Below are positions 44,581 to 53,576 of a DNA stretch of 64,000 bases, piece after piece. A program made the translations under genes and the position numbers. Position 1 is the stretch's first letter. Each line of letters starts with the position of its first letter. The notes under the pieces are model-generated. The model saw nothing but the letters and a program-made list of their open reading frames with translations. It was not told where the DNA came from and did not search any database. Origin of the DNA: JAXGPX01 sp040766745 (GTDB lineage Bacteria > Bacillota > Sulfobacillia > Fermentithermobacillales > Fermentithermobacillaceae); contig JAXGPX010000002.1 of NCBI GenBank assembly GCA_040766745.1, forward strand, positions 124,001-188,000, read 5' to 3'.

Positions 44581-45771
44581 ATGAGTAGTCAGCTGCAAAC
44601 TCACAAACCGGTTTATCTAGACCATTCTGCAACAACTCCTGTTAGGCCTGAAGTGCTGGCTGCCATGTTGCCGTATTTTGCCGATAAATTCGGCAATGCT
44701 TCCAGCGTACACCGGTACGGGTATGAAGCCCGAATGGCTGTCGATCTTGCCAGAGAAAAAATAGCTTCACTGATTGGGGCAACTCCCAGGGAAATCATAT
44801 TTACGTCGGGAGGAACAGAAGCTGATAATCTCGCCATAAGAGGCATTGCCCGGGCTATGCAGGATAAAGGCAACCACTTTATCACCAGTCAAATCGAACA
44901 CCATGCGGTACTCCACACCTTTGAACTGCTGGAAAGGGAAGGGTACAAAGTCACTTATGTTCCATGTGACAAATATGGCATGATTGACCCTGAAGACATT
45001 AGAAAATCCATTACCGGCAGTACCGTTCTTATATCGGTAATGCACGGCCAGAACGAAGTGGGCACAATAGAGCCTATTTCCGAAATCGGAAAGATAGCAC
45101 GTGAACACGGTATCTTGTTCCATTCTGATGCAGTGCAAAGTGCAGGCAAAATCCCTATCGACGTAAATGATCTTGGCGTGGATCTTCTTACTCTTTCCAG
45201 CCACAAGATTTATGGCCCGAAAGGCGTAGGAGCGCTTTTCGTAAGAAAAGGCACACGGCTCACTCCTCAGGCCACCGGAGGAGCCCATGAACGAGGGCTC
45301 CGTGCAGGTACTGAAAATGTGCCCGGAATAGTAGGTTTCGGCGAAGCATGCCATCTGGCACAAACCGGCCTGCCTCAAGAAGCTCAAAGACTATCCAGGC
45401 TCCGCGACAAACTTATTCAGGGCCTTCTTGCCAACATACCTGAAGCGGTTCTTAACGGACACCCGTCAGAGAGGCTTCCGCATAACGTAAACATCAGTGT
45501 AAAACATGTTGAAGGCGAAGCAATGCTCCTTAACCTTGATCTTCTGGGAGTTGCAGCATCATCAGGGTCAGCCTGTACTTCAGGTTCCCTTGAACCATCT
45601 CATGTGCTTTTAGCCATGGGCCTTCCCCACGAAACTGCCCATGGATCACTGAGGATGACTCTGGGAAGATCCACTTCCGAAGAAGATATCGATTACGTGA
45701 TACAGATATTGCCCCCTATAGTAGAAAGACTTCGTTCCATGTCAGTGTTCGGCCAGGGTAGTAGTTTTTGA
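44581..45771 (+). CDS. iscS: Cysteine desulfurase IscS/NifS
   Basis: 396 residues, pyridoxal-phosphate enzyme that takes sulfur from cysteine for Fe-S assembly. Family motifs: YLDHSATTPVRPEV, TSGGTEADNLA, ISVMHGQNEVGTIEPI, and the PLP lysine in LSSHKIYGPKG. The catalytic cysteine is in SSGSACTSGS, group I style with a long mobile loop. ATG after AAAGGGG. Placed between iscR and iscU with 25 and 19 base gaps, so a single transcript is likely. Confidence 0.95.
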   Translation: MSSQLQTHKPVYLDHSATTPVRPEVLAAMLPYFADKFGNASSVHRYGYEARMAVDLAREKIASLIGATPREIIFTSGGTEADNLAIRGIARAMQDKGNHFITSQIEHHAVLHTFELLEREGYKVTYVPCDKYGMIDPEDIRKSITGSTVLISVMHGQNEVGTIEPISEIGKIAREHGILFHSDAVQSAGKIPIDVNDLGVDLLTLSSHKIYGPKGVGALFVRKGTRLTPQATGGAHERGLRAGTENVPGIVGFGEACHLAQTGLPQEAQRLSRLRDKLIQGLLANIPEAVLNGHPSERLPHNVNISVKHVEGEAMLLNLDLLGVAASSGSACTSGSLEPSHVLLAMGLPHETAHGSLRMTLGRSTSEEDIDYVIQILPPIVERLRSMSVFGQGSSF

Positions 45772-45790
45772 GGCAAAGGTAGGGATAAGG

Positions 45791-46180
45791 ATGTACAACG
45801 ATAAAGTAATGGATCACTTCTTTAACCCCAGAAATGTAGGGGAAATTGAGAATCCAGACGGAACAGGGCAAGTCGGAAACCCTGTTTGCGGAGATGTAAT
45901 GAGAATTACACTTAGAATCAAAGATGACAGAATCGAGGACATCAAGTTTAAGACATTTGGGTGCGGGGCAGCCATAGCTACCAGTTCAATGGTAACTGAA
46001 CTGGTCAAAGGGCTTACCCTCGAAGAGGCACTGGAAGTGTCCAATAAGGCTGTCGCAGAAGCCCTGGGCGGATTGCCTCCTCAGAAACTGCACTGCTCAA
46101 ACCTGGCCGCTGATGCCGTGCACGCAGCCATTCAGAATTACTATGAGCAAACAGGCAAGAAACCGGCCCACAAGAAATAA
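45791..46180 (+). CDS. iscU: Fe-S scaffold protein IscU/NifU
   Basis: 129 residues. Scaffold on which a new Fe-S cluster is built. Three conserved ligands are in NPVCGDVM, GCGAAIATSS and KLHCSNLAAD, with the aspartate in CGD. Length and start (MYNDKVMDHFFNPRNVGEI) match the NifU N-terminal/IscU class. ATG after AGGGATAAGG. No iscA, hscA/B or fdx gene follows; an intrinsic terminator ends the unit. Confidence 0.95.
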   Translation: MYNDKVMDHFFNPRNVGEIENPDGTGQVGNPVCGDVMRITLRIKDDRIEDIKFKTFGCGAAIATSSMVTELVKGLTLEEALEVSNKAVAEALGGLPPQKLHCSNLAADAVHAAIQNYYEQTGKKPAHKK

Positions 46181-46199
46181 CTGCTGAATCCGGCCAATA

Positions 46200-46242
46200 C
46201 CGCAGCTTCTGTCACAAACAGAAGCTGCGGTTTCGTTTTTTT
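46200..46242 (+). terminator. Intrinsic terminator of iscRSU
   Basis: CCGCAGCTTCTGT and ACAGAAGCTGCGG pair perfectly (13 bp) around CACAA and are followed by TTTCGTTTTTTT on the plus strand. Confidence 0.93.
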
Positions 46243-46254
46243 GGCACATGTTGC

Positions 46255-46278
46255 CTATGCCTGTCTAGACAGGCATAG
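46255..46278. repeat. 24-bp perfect palindrome between iscU and the amidase gene
   Basis: Each half reads CTATGCCTGTCT and its complement follows without a gap. It lies 13 bases after the terminator T-run and about 165 bases before the amidase start. It could be a protein-binding site or part of a dyad-symmetric repeat of the genome; no other copy was noticed here. Confidence 0.6.
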
Positions 46279-46442
46279 CGCTCAACTTTTAAGGCGAATG
46301 GCGGAATTATGTGCAATAATTGTCGATAACGGAACATTTATCTGACGGATCTCGTCTCAATATGGGATGGCTGGTTTCGATTACTATGGTAGAGCAGGTT
46401 TACTAAGTTTTTGGCCCCATTCTTGGTGTGAGGTTGATACAT

Positions 46443-48674
46443 ATGAAAGAACATAACTCAATAATGAATTTAGAACACATAGCACAACGCAGAATAGGGA
46501 CCAGGTTGTCGAAGTTTCTTCTTCTCACTGTGATCACATGCCTTATGTCGAATTCACTCTTCTATCCGGCACCGGTATTTAGCAATAGCACTGGAACGCC
46601 GGTCTCGAATTTCTCAGGATTCAAAGGAATTGTAATCGGAGATGCTTGTAACCTGAGAACTGGCCCTGGAACTAATTACAATGTGTCCGGGCTGGTTCTT
46701 GAAGGAACCTGGCTTGATGTATTGTCTGTCGAAAAAGACTGGCTCAAGGTTATGTACAAGAACAAAGAAGCATGGATCGCATCATGGCTTGTTGACATAG
46801 ATCTCAATTCCAGCGGCATTACGGCTGTCATAACAAGAACCGACGTCAATATGCGCCAGGGGCCCGGAACTGGCTTCCCTGTAGTTGGGCTCACCCAAAA
46901 AGGTATCTCCTATCCGGCCGAGGCTAAAAGAGGCGACTGGATTAGGGTATCTCTGGGAAATGCCAGGACAGGCTGGGTACATGAACCTCTTCTCCAGCTC
47001 ATTCTCCCTAAAATTCAAGATACCCAGAAGGTTACAGGAGATATGCTTGTCAGGCCTCGAAACCAGGCCGTAACTGTCTACCAGTCACCAATTAAGGGTT
47101 CAGGTGCCATGGCCAAACTGAATACTAACGATTCAGGGAAATATATAACCTCCAGGGGAGCCTGGATCGCAGTGGAGACTTCTGGAGGGGTGAAAGGATG
47201 GGTGTACGGGCCTGATACTGTTATCTCCTCTGTCAAGGATCCTGCCCTCTCATTTGGAATATCTGAATCCTCGTGGTCATTGGGAAAATACAGTACAACA
47301 ACTATAAACGCAACAGACGTGAATTTTAGGTCTGGGCCTGGGACAAGCTACCCGGTCGTATCAATGGTGCAAAGAGGCGATGTACTGAGGGTTCTGGAAA
47401 CCAGCGGCCAATGGATCAGGGGAATATCGCCAAAAGGGGTAGTAGGGTGGGTAGCATCATGGCTCACAAATGGAGTACCCAGCAAGTCTCCTGGCTTCTC
47501 CATAGCCCTGGATGCAAGTTCCACTACTCGCACATTAACTATTCAAGGCCCGTTTCAAACTTGCAGTCTGATTGACAAAAGCGAATCCAATGAGCTCGTA
47601 ATAAGTACTTCGGCCTTTTTCGAAACAGTAGGCCGGTTGGACATAAACTTCTATGAGTTTGAAAGCGTGAAAGTGGAAAGCAGTGACGTGACTATCAAGT
47701 TTCAGGAGAAACCGTCATATATAGTCAGAGAGCAAAGCCCAGGTAAAATAGTTCTTGGCTTTGCGCCCACAGTTACGGCTGTGAACGTACAACCTAAAGA
47801 TGACGGCGAAACCCTTACTATTCAGACCCTTGGATATGCCTGGCCCAAGGTGACCCGAAACGGCAGCTCAGTAAGCATGTTCTTGCCAGGAGCCTCTTAC
47901 TCAGGCGAGGCTCCGCAGGTTCAAGGCGATTTAGTCAAATCCGTCGATATAGACTCGAACGATAACGGAGTCAACCTGTCCCTGGATACGTCACAAACTG
48001 CTTCTTATCTTTTGAAGAAAAACGCCAATTCCCTTGAGGCTTACTTCCCCAATCCCGGACTTGCAGGAAAAACCATTGTCATTGATCCCGGCCACGGAGG
48101 AAGTGATCCAGGGGCATCAGGCCCTACAGGCTTTACAGAGCGAACTGCGAACTGGGAAATTGCCGTAAGGCTCAGGGATATGCTCCAAAACGCAGGTGCC
48201 GAGGTTATCCTGACAAGACTGGGGCTCTTTGAAGATGCTACTCCCCCTGAGGGCTGGAACCCGGCCATAGACGAATACGCAGGGGATCTTGCAAAGAGGG
48301 CCGCATGGTCCGCCAAAGCCCATGCCTTTATATCGATACACAACGACTGGCACAGCGACCGGTCGGTAGCAGGCACGACTTCTTATATCTGTGAAAGCAC
48401 ATTGAATGCATCTGAATCCGGCAGGTTGGCAGAACTCATTCAGAAAGAGGTAACTCACTGCCTGGGTACGTTTAACCGGGGAGTCAGAAACGCGAATTTC
48501 TTTGTGAACAGAGAATCCCATTGCCCCTCAGTGCTTGTTGAAGTGATGTATCTCTCCAATGCAAGAGAAGAAGGCCTGCTCAAGCAAGGCCACATGCAGG
48601 ATGCAGCAGCACAGGGAATATTCAGGGCCCTTCAGCTTTACTTTTCGCCTGCAGGCACTCCGGCCATGTTCTAG
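46443..48674 (+). CDS. Secreted N-acetylmuramoyl-L-alanine amidase with SH3 repeats
   Basis: 743 residues from the ATG at 46443 (GAGGT 8 bases upstream). A signal peptide (basic N-terminus, then hydrophobic FLLLTVITCLMSNSLFYPAP) precedes four bacterial SH3 units: NLRTGPGTNYNV, NMRQGPGTGFPV and NFRSGPGTSYPV mark three clear copies, the third in order being a degenerate one around VYQSPIKGSG. A beta-rich region with repeats (about 350-535) resembles an AMIN domain. The Amidase_3 catalytic domain follows (about 545-735) with zinc ligands in IDPGHGGSDPG, ERTANWE and SIHND, and the catalytic glutamate in LVEVMYLSN. It cuts cell-wall cross-link peptides from MurNAc; the SH3s should bind the wall. 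Confidence 0.9.
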   Translation: MKEHNSIMNLEHIAQRRIGTRLSKFLLLTVITCLMSNSLFYPAPVFSNSTGTPVSNFSGFKGIVIGDACNLRTGPGTNYNVSGLVLEGTWLDVLSVEKDWLKVMYKNKEAWIASWLVDIDLNSSGITAVITRTDVNMRQGPGTGFPVVGLTQKGISYPAEAKRGDWIRVSLGNARTGWVHEPLLQLILPKIQDTQKVTGDMLVRPRNQAVTVYQSPIKGSGAMAKLNTNDSGKYITSRGAWIAVETSGGVKGWVYGPDTVISSVKDPALSFGISESSWSLGKYSTTTINATDVNFRSGPGTSYPVVSMVQRGDVLRVLETSGQWIRGISPKGVVGWVASWLTNGVPSKSPGFSIALDASSTTRTLTIQGPFQTCSLIDKSESNELVISTSAFFETVGRLDINFYEFESVKVESSDVTIKFQEKPSYIVREQSPGKIVLGFAPTVTAVNVQPKDDGETLTIQTLGYAWPKVTRNGSSVSMFLPGASYSGEAPQVQGDLVKSVDIDSNDNGVNLSLDTSQTASYLLKKNANSLEAYFPNPGLAGKTIVIDPGHGGSDPGASGPTGFTERTANWEIAVRLRDMLQNAGAEVILTRLGLFEDATPPEGWNPAIDEYAGDLAKRAAWSAKAHAFISIHNDWHSDRSVAGTTSYICESTLNASESGRLAELIQKEVTHCLGTFNRGVRNANFFVNRESHCPSVLVEVMYLSNAREEGLLKQGHMQDAAAQGIFRALQLYFSPAGTPAMF

Positions 48675-48700
48675 AACGCAATTTGGTTTCATTGCAATCA

Positions 48701-48734
48701 AAGGCGCCTCCTCTTGATTGAGGAAGCGCCTTTT
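48701..48734. terminator. Bidirectional terminator between the amidase and TldE genes
   Basis: AAGGCGCCTCCTC and GAGGAAGCGCCTT pair with one mismatch around TTGATT, followed by TTTTC on the plus strand and TTTGATT on the minus. It separates two converging transcripts. Confidence 0.75.
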
Positions 48735-48779
48735 CAAACTCTATATCCTCTGACAACCACGTCACTGGCACCGAGGAGC

Positions 48780-50123
48780 CTAGAATGTTGTGGCCCCGGT
48801 AAAGGTAAAGTCCTTGATCTTGACTGAGGGCAGCACTGAAGTGAAGGTGCTCCACCAGTCCCTTATAACCCTTGAATCAGCCGAGATGGCTTCAACCCGG
48901 GAAAAAGCGTCAAGCATTGACTCGGTAAAGCGCAAATTGCGCACTCTGGCTGATATTTTCCCATCCTCTATGAGGAACGTGCCGTCTCTGGTCGTACCTG
49001 TTGCCACAACCTTCATAGGTTCGGGGCAATGGGTATAGTGGAAACGTGTAACCAGAATACCTTTCTTAGTTGACGCAATCATCTCCTGGACAGATGAATC
49101 GCCTGTTGCCATAAACATGTTGTGTGGCCTGGGCTGAGCCCTACCCCAGCTGAAATCTCCATGGCCTGTTGAAGTAAGTCCTTCTTTTGCAGCGGTCCTT
49201 GTATCATAAACAACGCCTTTGGCTATGCCCTTGTCAACAAACACAACTTTCTTTCTTGGAATCCCTTCAATATCAAATGGAGATGCAAATCCCCTGGGAT
49301 CCAAACCATCATCCCATATGGTTATGTTATCGCCCATAACCTTCTGTCCCATGCTTGTGGCCATGAAACTAGTGCCACGCTGTTTAGCTGCAGCACCAAA
49401 CGCAACATAGCCAAGGAACCTTATAAGATCTGAAAGGGCGTACTCAAGGAAAATCGTGTCGTACCTGCCTGGTGGAAGATCAACAGGGTCATTGAACATG
49501 GTTGCTCTCTCTACGGCCTCTTTAGCAACCGCTTCATAGTCAATGTTTCTCGCATCCCTTACCAACCTGTCAGCGTACCCTGTATTGGCTCCTGACTCGA
49601 CCACAGTCCTGAAAAAAGCCTCGGTAGACGCATTATACGCTCTGGTTCCTGAAGTATTGGCAACAACGTTCTCGCGTACAAGGGTTGAATAAGTGCCTGA
49701 TGCCAAAAGGCCCTTCTCATGGGCAGCAGAAATTACGGCCCCGCACCCTACAGCCCTTTCCTTTGGCTTCATTGCGGCAGTATAAGGCACGTACGTATTT
49801 ACCTCAGGCGCAGGAGCAGCCTTGGAAAGGGGCGGCAGCTCTGGGTCATCGTGAGCAAGTTCCATGCTTTCATATGCCTGCTGCACTACCCAGCGCAAAG
49901 ACCCCTCATCCAGCAAATTTACAGAAGCAGTGCCTGCCTTCTTTCCCTTGACTACTTTTACAGTAAGTACGTGATTTTGACGCTTAAGGTTTTGGTGGAT
50001 CTGGTTCCGGGCATACCTGGTAAGGCTGAGATCTTCTGATACAAGATTGGCTCCGATATCAAATCCTTTGGCAAAAGATATGACCTTATCAAGGATCTTA
50101 AGGGCATCGTCTCTTCCTATCAA
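48780..50123 (-). CDS. tldE: TldE/PmbA-like subunit of the TldD-TldE protease
   Basis: 447 residues of the U62/TldD-PmbA family but without the HExxxH zinc motif. TldE pairs with TldD to make a metalloprotease that breaks down unfolded peptides; in E. coli it matures microcin B17 and degrades CcdA. Landmarks: VVENxx-like SGTRAYNASTEAFFR, GRYDTIFLEYALSDLI and the SWGRAQPRPHNMFMATGDSS segment. TTG start overlaps the tldD stop as TTGA, so the two are coupled. Confidence 0.88.
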   Translation of the reverse strand: MIGRDDALKILDKVISFAKGFDIGANLVSEDLSLTRYARNQIHQNLKRQNHVLTVKVVKGKKAGTASVNLLDEGSLRWVVQQAYESMELAHDDPELPPLSKAAPAPEVNTYVPYTAAMKPKERAVGCGAVISAAHEKGLLASGTYSTLVRENVVANTSGTRAYNASTEAFFRTVVESGANTGYADRLVRDARNIDYEAVAKEAVERATMFNDPVDLPPGRYDTIFLEYALSDLIRFLGYVAFGAAAKQRGTSFMATSMGQKVMGDNITIWDDGLDPRGFASPFDIEGIPRKKVVFVDKGIAKGVVYDTRTAAKEGLTSTGHGDFSWGRAQPRPHNMFMATGDSSVQEMIASTKKGILVTRFHYTHCPEPMKVVATGTTRDGTFLIEDGKISARVRNLRFTESMLDAFSRVEAISADSRVIRDWWSTFTSVLPSVKIKDFTFTGATTF

Positions 50124-51547
50124 TGTCCCACACCTACCTTTATGTTGCGGAACCGGGCAGGTGATGCTCCGTGTCCTACGTGGATAACCTGCACAGGTTC
50201 ACCTTTGGCGCATCCCGGCGTTCCCCAAACATTCCATTCGCGCTTGCCTGAAACCGCATCGCAAGAACCCCAAAACTCAGGCGTCATCCCTGTATAGGCT
50301 GGGTTTTTCAGCATCTTGCCCAGGGAACCGTCCTTAATCTCATAAGCTATCTCCTGGCCAAAGTGGAAATTGAGGCGCTTATCATCCAGGCTCCAGCTCC
50401 TGGGAGAGTCTACAAAGACGCCCGCTTTGGTATCTCGTATGATCTCATCAAGGGTCCAATCACCTGGCTCTAGGTTTATGTTGGTCATTCTGACCATAGG
50501 CAAGTTCTGCCAGCCAACTGCCCGCATGCAACCGTTTGACTCCTGATCAAAGATAGGAGCCAATTCCCTTGACGTTAGGTAATCCTGGAAAATTCCTTCT
50601 ACTATCAAATCAGCCCTCTGAGCCTCGACGCCTTCGTCGTCATATGCAAAAGACCCAAGCCCTTTGGGCACTGTAGCATCGGCAACAAGGTGGACGGCAG
50701 GAGAGCCATATCTAAAGCTGCCTTTCTTCTCAGGTGTCAAGAATGAAGTGCCTGCGTAGGTAGTCTCCCAACCCATGACCCTGTCCAACTCAACAGGGTG
50801 GCCGCAAGATTCGTGGATCTGCAGAGCCGTCATTGAGCCTCCCATTACCAGATCAGTCACTCCCCTGGGGCAAACCGGTGCCGTAAGAAGTTTACCGGCC
50901 TCTCTGGCAAGTTCCTGGCCTTTGCTCTTAAGATCAAGCCCTTCAACAAATTCATAACCTGCCGAAGCATAATCTTCAAAAGAGCGTGTTTGAGTGTCGC
51001 CCGATCCGCGTGCAGTAACAGAAATCGATGCTCCGGTGTATAACAACGTTTGCTGAATTTCTCGCCCGTCTGTGGACATGAATTCCTTTTCTTCCTTGTA
51101 ACTGATCATAGAAGCCCTGGCTTGTGCAATATCAGGCATCTTCTTGGCTGCTTCGATGGAATCATTAAGGTAAGCCAATTTGTCCTCTGACTTTACGCTG
51201 AATGGATCCACAGCGGCAGGCGTCTGCCACTTGACTCGTATAGAAGGCAAAGGGGCCAAAGAAACCCCTTCACCTTTCTTGTACATGGCTGAAGCCCCTG
51301 CTATTTTGACGGCTTCTTCCGATAGCTTACTAAGGGTTCTTGAATCAATATATGGAGTCGAAGCAAACCCCCAGGCTCCGTCTACAAGCACTCTTAGCCC
51401 AATTCCTGCGCTCTTGGAAACAGATACATTTGATGCTCCGTCGCTTTCAAGAGACACCGGTTCTTGTGTTATGGAAACATACCGGGCATCTGCGTATTCT
51501 GCCCCCAACTTTTGAGCCATTCCCAGGACTCTGGCGAGCTCTGGCAT
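50120..51547 (-). CDS. tldD: TldD-like metalloprotease subunit
   Basis: 475 residues of the U62 family with the zinc motif HESCGHPVELDR (HExxxH plus downstream) in the centre. The C-terminal part has GGSMTALQI and a METGxx-like block, ending with the conserved SPAR-type tail. TldD is the catalytic partner of TldE. ATG after GGAGGGAG. It follows three M42 peptidase genes by 20 bases on the same strand, so this stretch is a cluster of peptidases. Confidence 0.93.
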   Translation of the reverse strand: MPELARVLGMAQKLGAEYADARYVSITQEPVSLESDGASNVSVSKSAGIGLRVLVDGAWGFASTPYIDSRTLSKLSEEAVKIAGASAMYKKGEGVSLAPLPSIRVKWQTPAAVDPFSVKSEDKLAYLNDSIEAAKKMPDIAQARASMISYKEEKEFMSTDGREIQQTLLYTGASISVTARGSGDTQTRSFEDYASAGYEFVEGLDLKSKGQELAREAGKLLTAPVCPRGVTDLVMGGSMTALQIHESCGHPVELDRVMGWETTYAGTSFLTPEKKGSFRYGSPAVHLVADATVPKGLGSFAYDDEGVEAQRADLIVEGIFQDYLTSRELAPIFDQESNGCMRAVGWQNLPMVRMTNINLEPGDWTLDEIIRDTKAGVFVDSPRSWSLDDKRLNFHFGQEIAYEIKDGSLGKMLKNPAYTGMTPEFWGSCDAVSGKREWNVWGTPGCAKGEPVQVIHVGHGASPARFRNIKVGVGH

Positions 51548-51567
51548 AAAAAACGCTCCCTCCTGTG

Positions 51568-52560
51568 TCAGAAATCCAATGAACTCTCACATGCTGCCAC
51601 GCAAAGCTTAATGCAAGCTTCTACGTCGCCTATATCAACCATTTCGCTTGGGCTGTGAATGTACCTTGACGGAATGGAAATCACCCCGGCAGGTATTCCG
51701 GCTCTGGTCATCTGAATGGCGCCTGAATCGGTACCTCCTGCCTCCAGCACTTCCATTTGATATGGAATACCCTTTTCCTCGGCCAACTTGACCAGGTAAT
51801 CTCTAAGGCCTGGATGGCATATGAGGCTTGAGTCCTTGACCTTAATGGCAGCCCCCTTGCCAAGTGATACATCCATAGTCCTGGCCTTGGGCGTATCACC
51901 TGTACCCGTCACATCAAACGCAATACCTACATCGGGTTCAATACCAAAAGCCGCCACCCTCGCGCCTCTTAACCCTACTTCCTCCTGTGTGGCAAACACT
52001 GCATAGATGTCGTGATCCGTAGAAGTGAGCCTCTTTAACGCCTCGATGATTACTACGCACCCGATCCTATCATCCATAGCCTTTGCCACCACGCGGTTTC
52101 CCATGTCTGCGACGGGCTGGAAAAACCCTGCGCTGTCGCCCACTTTGACTTTTTCTGAAGCTTCTTCCCTGTTCTTTGCCCCAATATCGATATAAAGTTT
52201 GTTCAGTTTCAAATCCTTGGGGTCCTCTATCCGCTCACACCCGATGACTCCAAAAGTGCCATTTTCAAAACAAACTCTCTGCCCCAAACTGACTGCGGCG
52301 CTTACTCCGCCGATATTTCCAAAGCGCAAGAATCCGTTTTCGTCAATATGTGTTACCATGAGCCCGATTTCGTCCATGTGGGCATCCAACAGGACTTTCT
52401 TTCCTCCGCTGCCTTTTTTCAAGCATATAAGGTTGCCTAGGGCATCTACCCTAATCTCGTCGACAAAAGCCTCAACTTCTTTTCTGATAACTTCCCTGAT
52501 TGGCCCCTCTGAGCCTGACGGGCCAAAAGTCTCAGTCAGTCTCTTAATAAGATCCTTCAC
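51568..52560 (-). CDS. M42 family metallo-aminopeptidase (copy 1)
   Basis: 330 residues, TET/glutamyl aminopeptidase family. Metal and catalytic sites: DAHMDEIGLMV (first His and Asp), AMDDRIGCVV, ATQEEVGLRGARV with the base and a metal Glu, FDVTGTGDTP, and IHSPSE with the final His. M42 peptidases form large tetrahedral complexes and trim peptides. GTG overlaps copy 2 as GTGA. Sequence differs throughout from the other two copies, so the paralogs are old. Confidence 0.92.
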   Translation of the reverse strand: MKDLIKRLTETFGPSGSEGPIREVIRKEVEAFVDEIRVDALGNLICLKKGSGGKKVLLDAHMDEIGLMVTHIDENGFLRFGNIGGVSAAVSLGQRVCFENGTFGVIGCERIEDPKDLKLNKLYIDIGAKNREEASEKVKVGDSAGFFQPVADMGNRVVAKAMDDRIGCVVIIEALKRLTSTDHDIYAVFATQEEVGLRGARVAAFGIEPDVGIAFDVTGTGDTPKARTMDVSLGKGAAIKVKDSSLICHPGLRDYLVKLAEEKGIPYQMEVLEAGGTDSGAIQMTRAGIPAGVISIPSRYIHSPSEMVDIGDVEACIKLCVAACESSLDF

Positions 52561-53576
52561 GGCCTAAAACCTCCCTCAACGCTTTTCAAGAATAGAATCA
52601 TCAGTTTCTTCGCAGCTTCAAAATCAGACATTGACATTAGAGAACAAGGTGTATGTATATAACGGCAGGGTACCGAAACTGATGCCACAGGGCAGCCGGA
52701 CCTGGACTGCTGGATAGCTGCAGCATCATTTCCTCCCGAGGTTGCTTCCCTAAACTGTATGGGAATCTGATTTTCTTGGGCAATTTTCACAAGATGTTCA
52801 AACATGGCGCGGTTAGGTATAGACCCTCTGTCCATAACGCTCAACGCAGCACCCTTACCTAATCTTGTTGCCTGAAATTCCTTATCGGTACCTGGTATGT
52901 CAGCACAAACAGTACCTTCAAGGGCCAACGCCAAATCAGGCTCAACAGCAAACGCTGCTACCTTTGCCCCCCTCAGGCCTGTTTCCTCTTGAGCCGCGAA
53001 AACAGCATATAGTTGAATCTCATCCCATGGCTCTTTAAGGGCTTCAAACAGCAAGGCGCAGCCTACTCTGTCATCGAGGGCCTTTGCCTTAATGATCCCA
53101 GGTGAAAGTTCTTCGTACTCTGTATCAAAAATCACATAGTCCCCTGGTTTGACTTTCTTTTCGGCATCTTCTTTTGATTTGGCGCCAATATCAATAAAGA
53201 GCTGATCCCTTGGTATTACCCGATCTCGCTCGTTACGTTCCTGCAAGTGAATGGCCTTTGCCCCTATTACGCCTGGCAGTTTCTCCTTGCCTACCAACAC
53301 GCGCTTGGAAACCAGGACCCTTGGGTCTATGCCGCCTGCAGCTGTAAAGCGCAAAAACCCGTTCTTCTCTATATAAGTTATCAGAAGGCCTACTTCATCC
53401 ATGTGGGCGTCGAGAAGGACTTTAGGGCCCTTGCTGCCTTTTCTTGCAATTACGTTTCCGAGTACGTCGCACTCGTACTGTATTCCCATGGAATCAAGTT
53501 CTTGTATGATCGCACTCCGGATCTCATACTCGTTACCTGCGACCCCTGAAAGGGATGTGAGAGTTTTTAGATCCAT
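52557..53576 (-). CDS. M42 family metallo-aminopeptidase (copy 2)
   Basis: 339 residues. DAHMDEVGLLI, ALDDRVGCAL, AAQEETGLRGAKV and IHTPCS are in place; the metal acid is a glutamate in ALEGTVCADIP where copies 1 and 3 have aspartate, a known alternative in the family that may change substrate choice. ATG at 53576; overlaps copy 3 by 10 bases. Confidence 0.92.
   Translation of the reverse strand: MDLKTLTSLSGVAGNEYEIRSAIIQELDSMGIQYECDVLGNVIARKGSKGPKVLLDAHMDEVGLLITYIEKNGFLRFTAAGGIDPRVLVSKRVLVGKEKLPGVIGAKAIHLQERNERDRVIPRDQLFIDIGAKSKEDAEKKVKPGDYVIFDTEYEELSPGIIKAKALDDRVGCALLFEALKEPWDEIQLYAVFAAQEETGLRGAKVAAFAVEPDLALALEGTVCADIPGTDKEFQATRLGKGAALSVMDRGSIPNRAMFEHLVKIAQENQIPIQFREATSGGNDAAAIQQSRSGCPVASVSVPCRYIHTPCSLMSMSDFEAAKKLMILFLKSVEGGFRP

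Noticed and set aside
46244..46257. Sigma-54 promoter-like TGGCACATGTTGCC beside the iscU terminator
   Set aside because: The GG and GC are 8 bases apart, not the needed 10, and the site sits within the terminator region.
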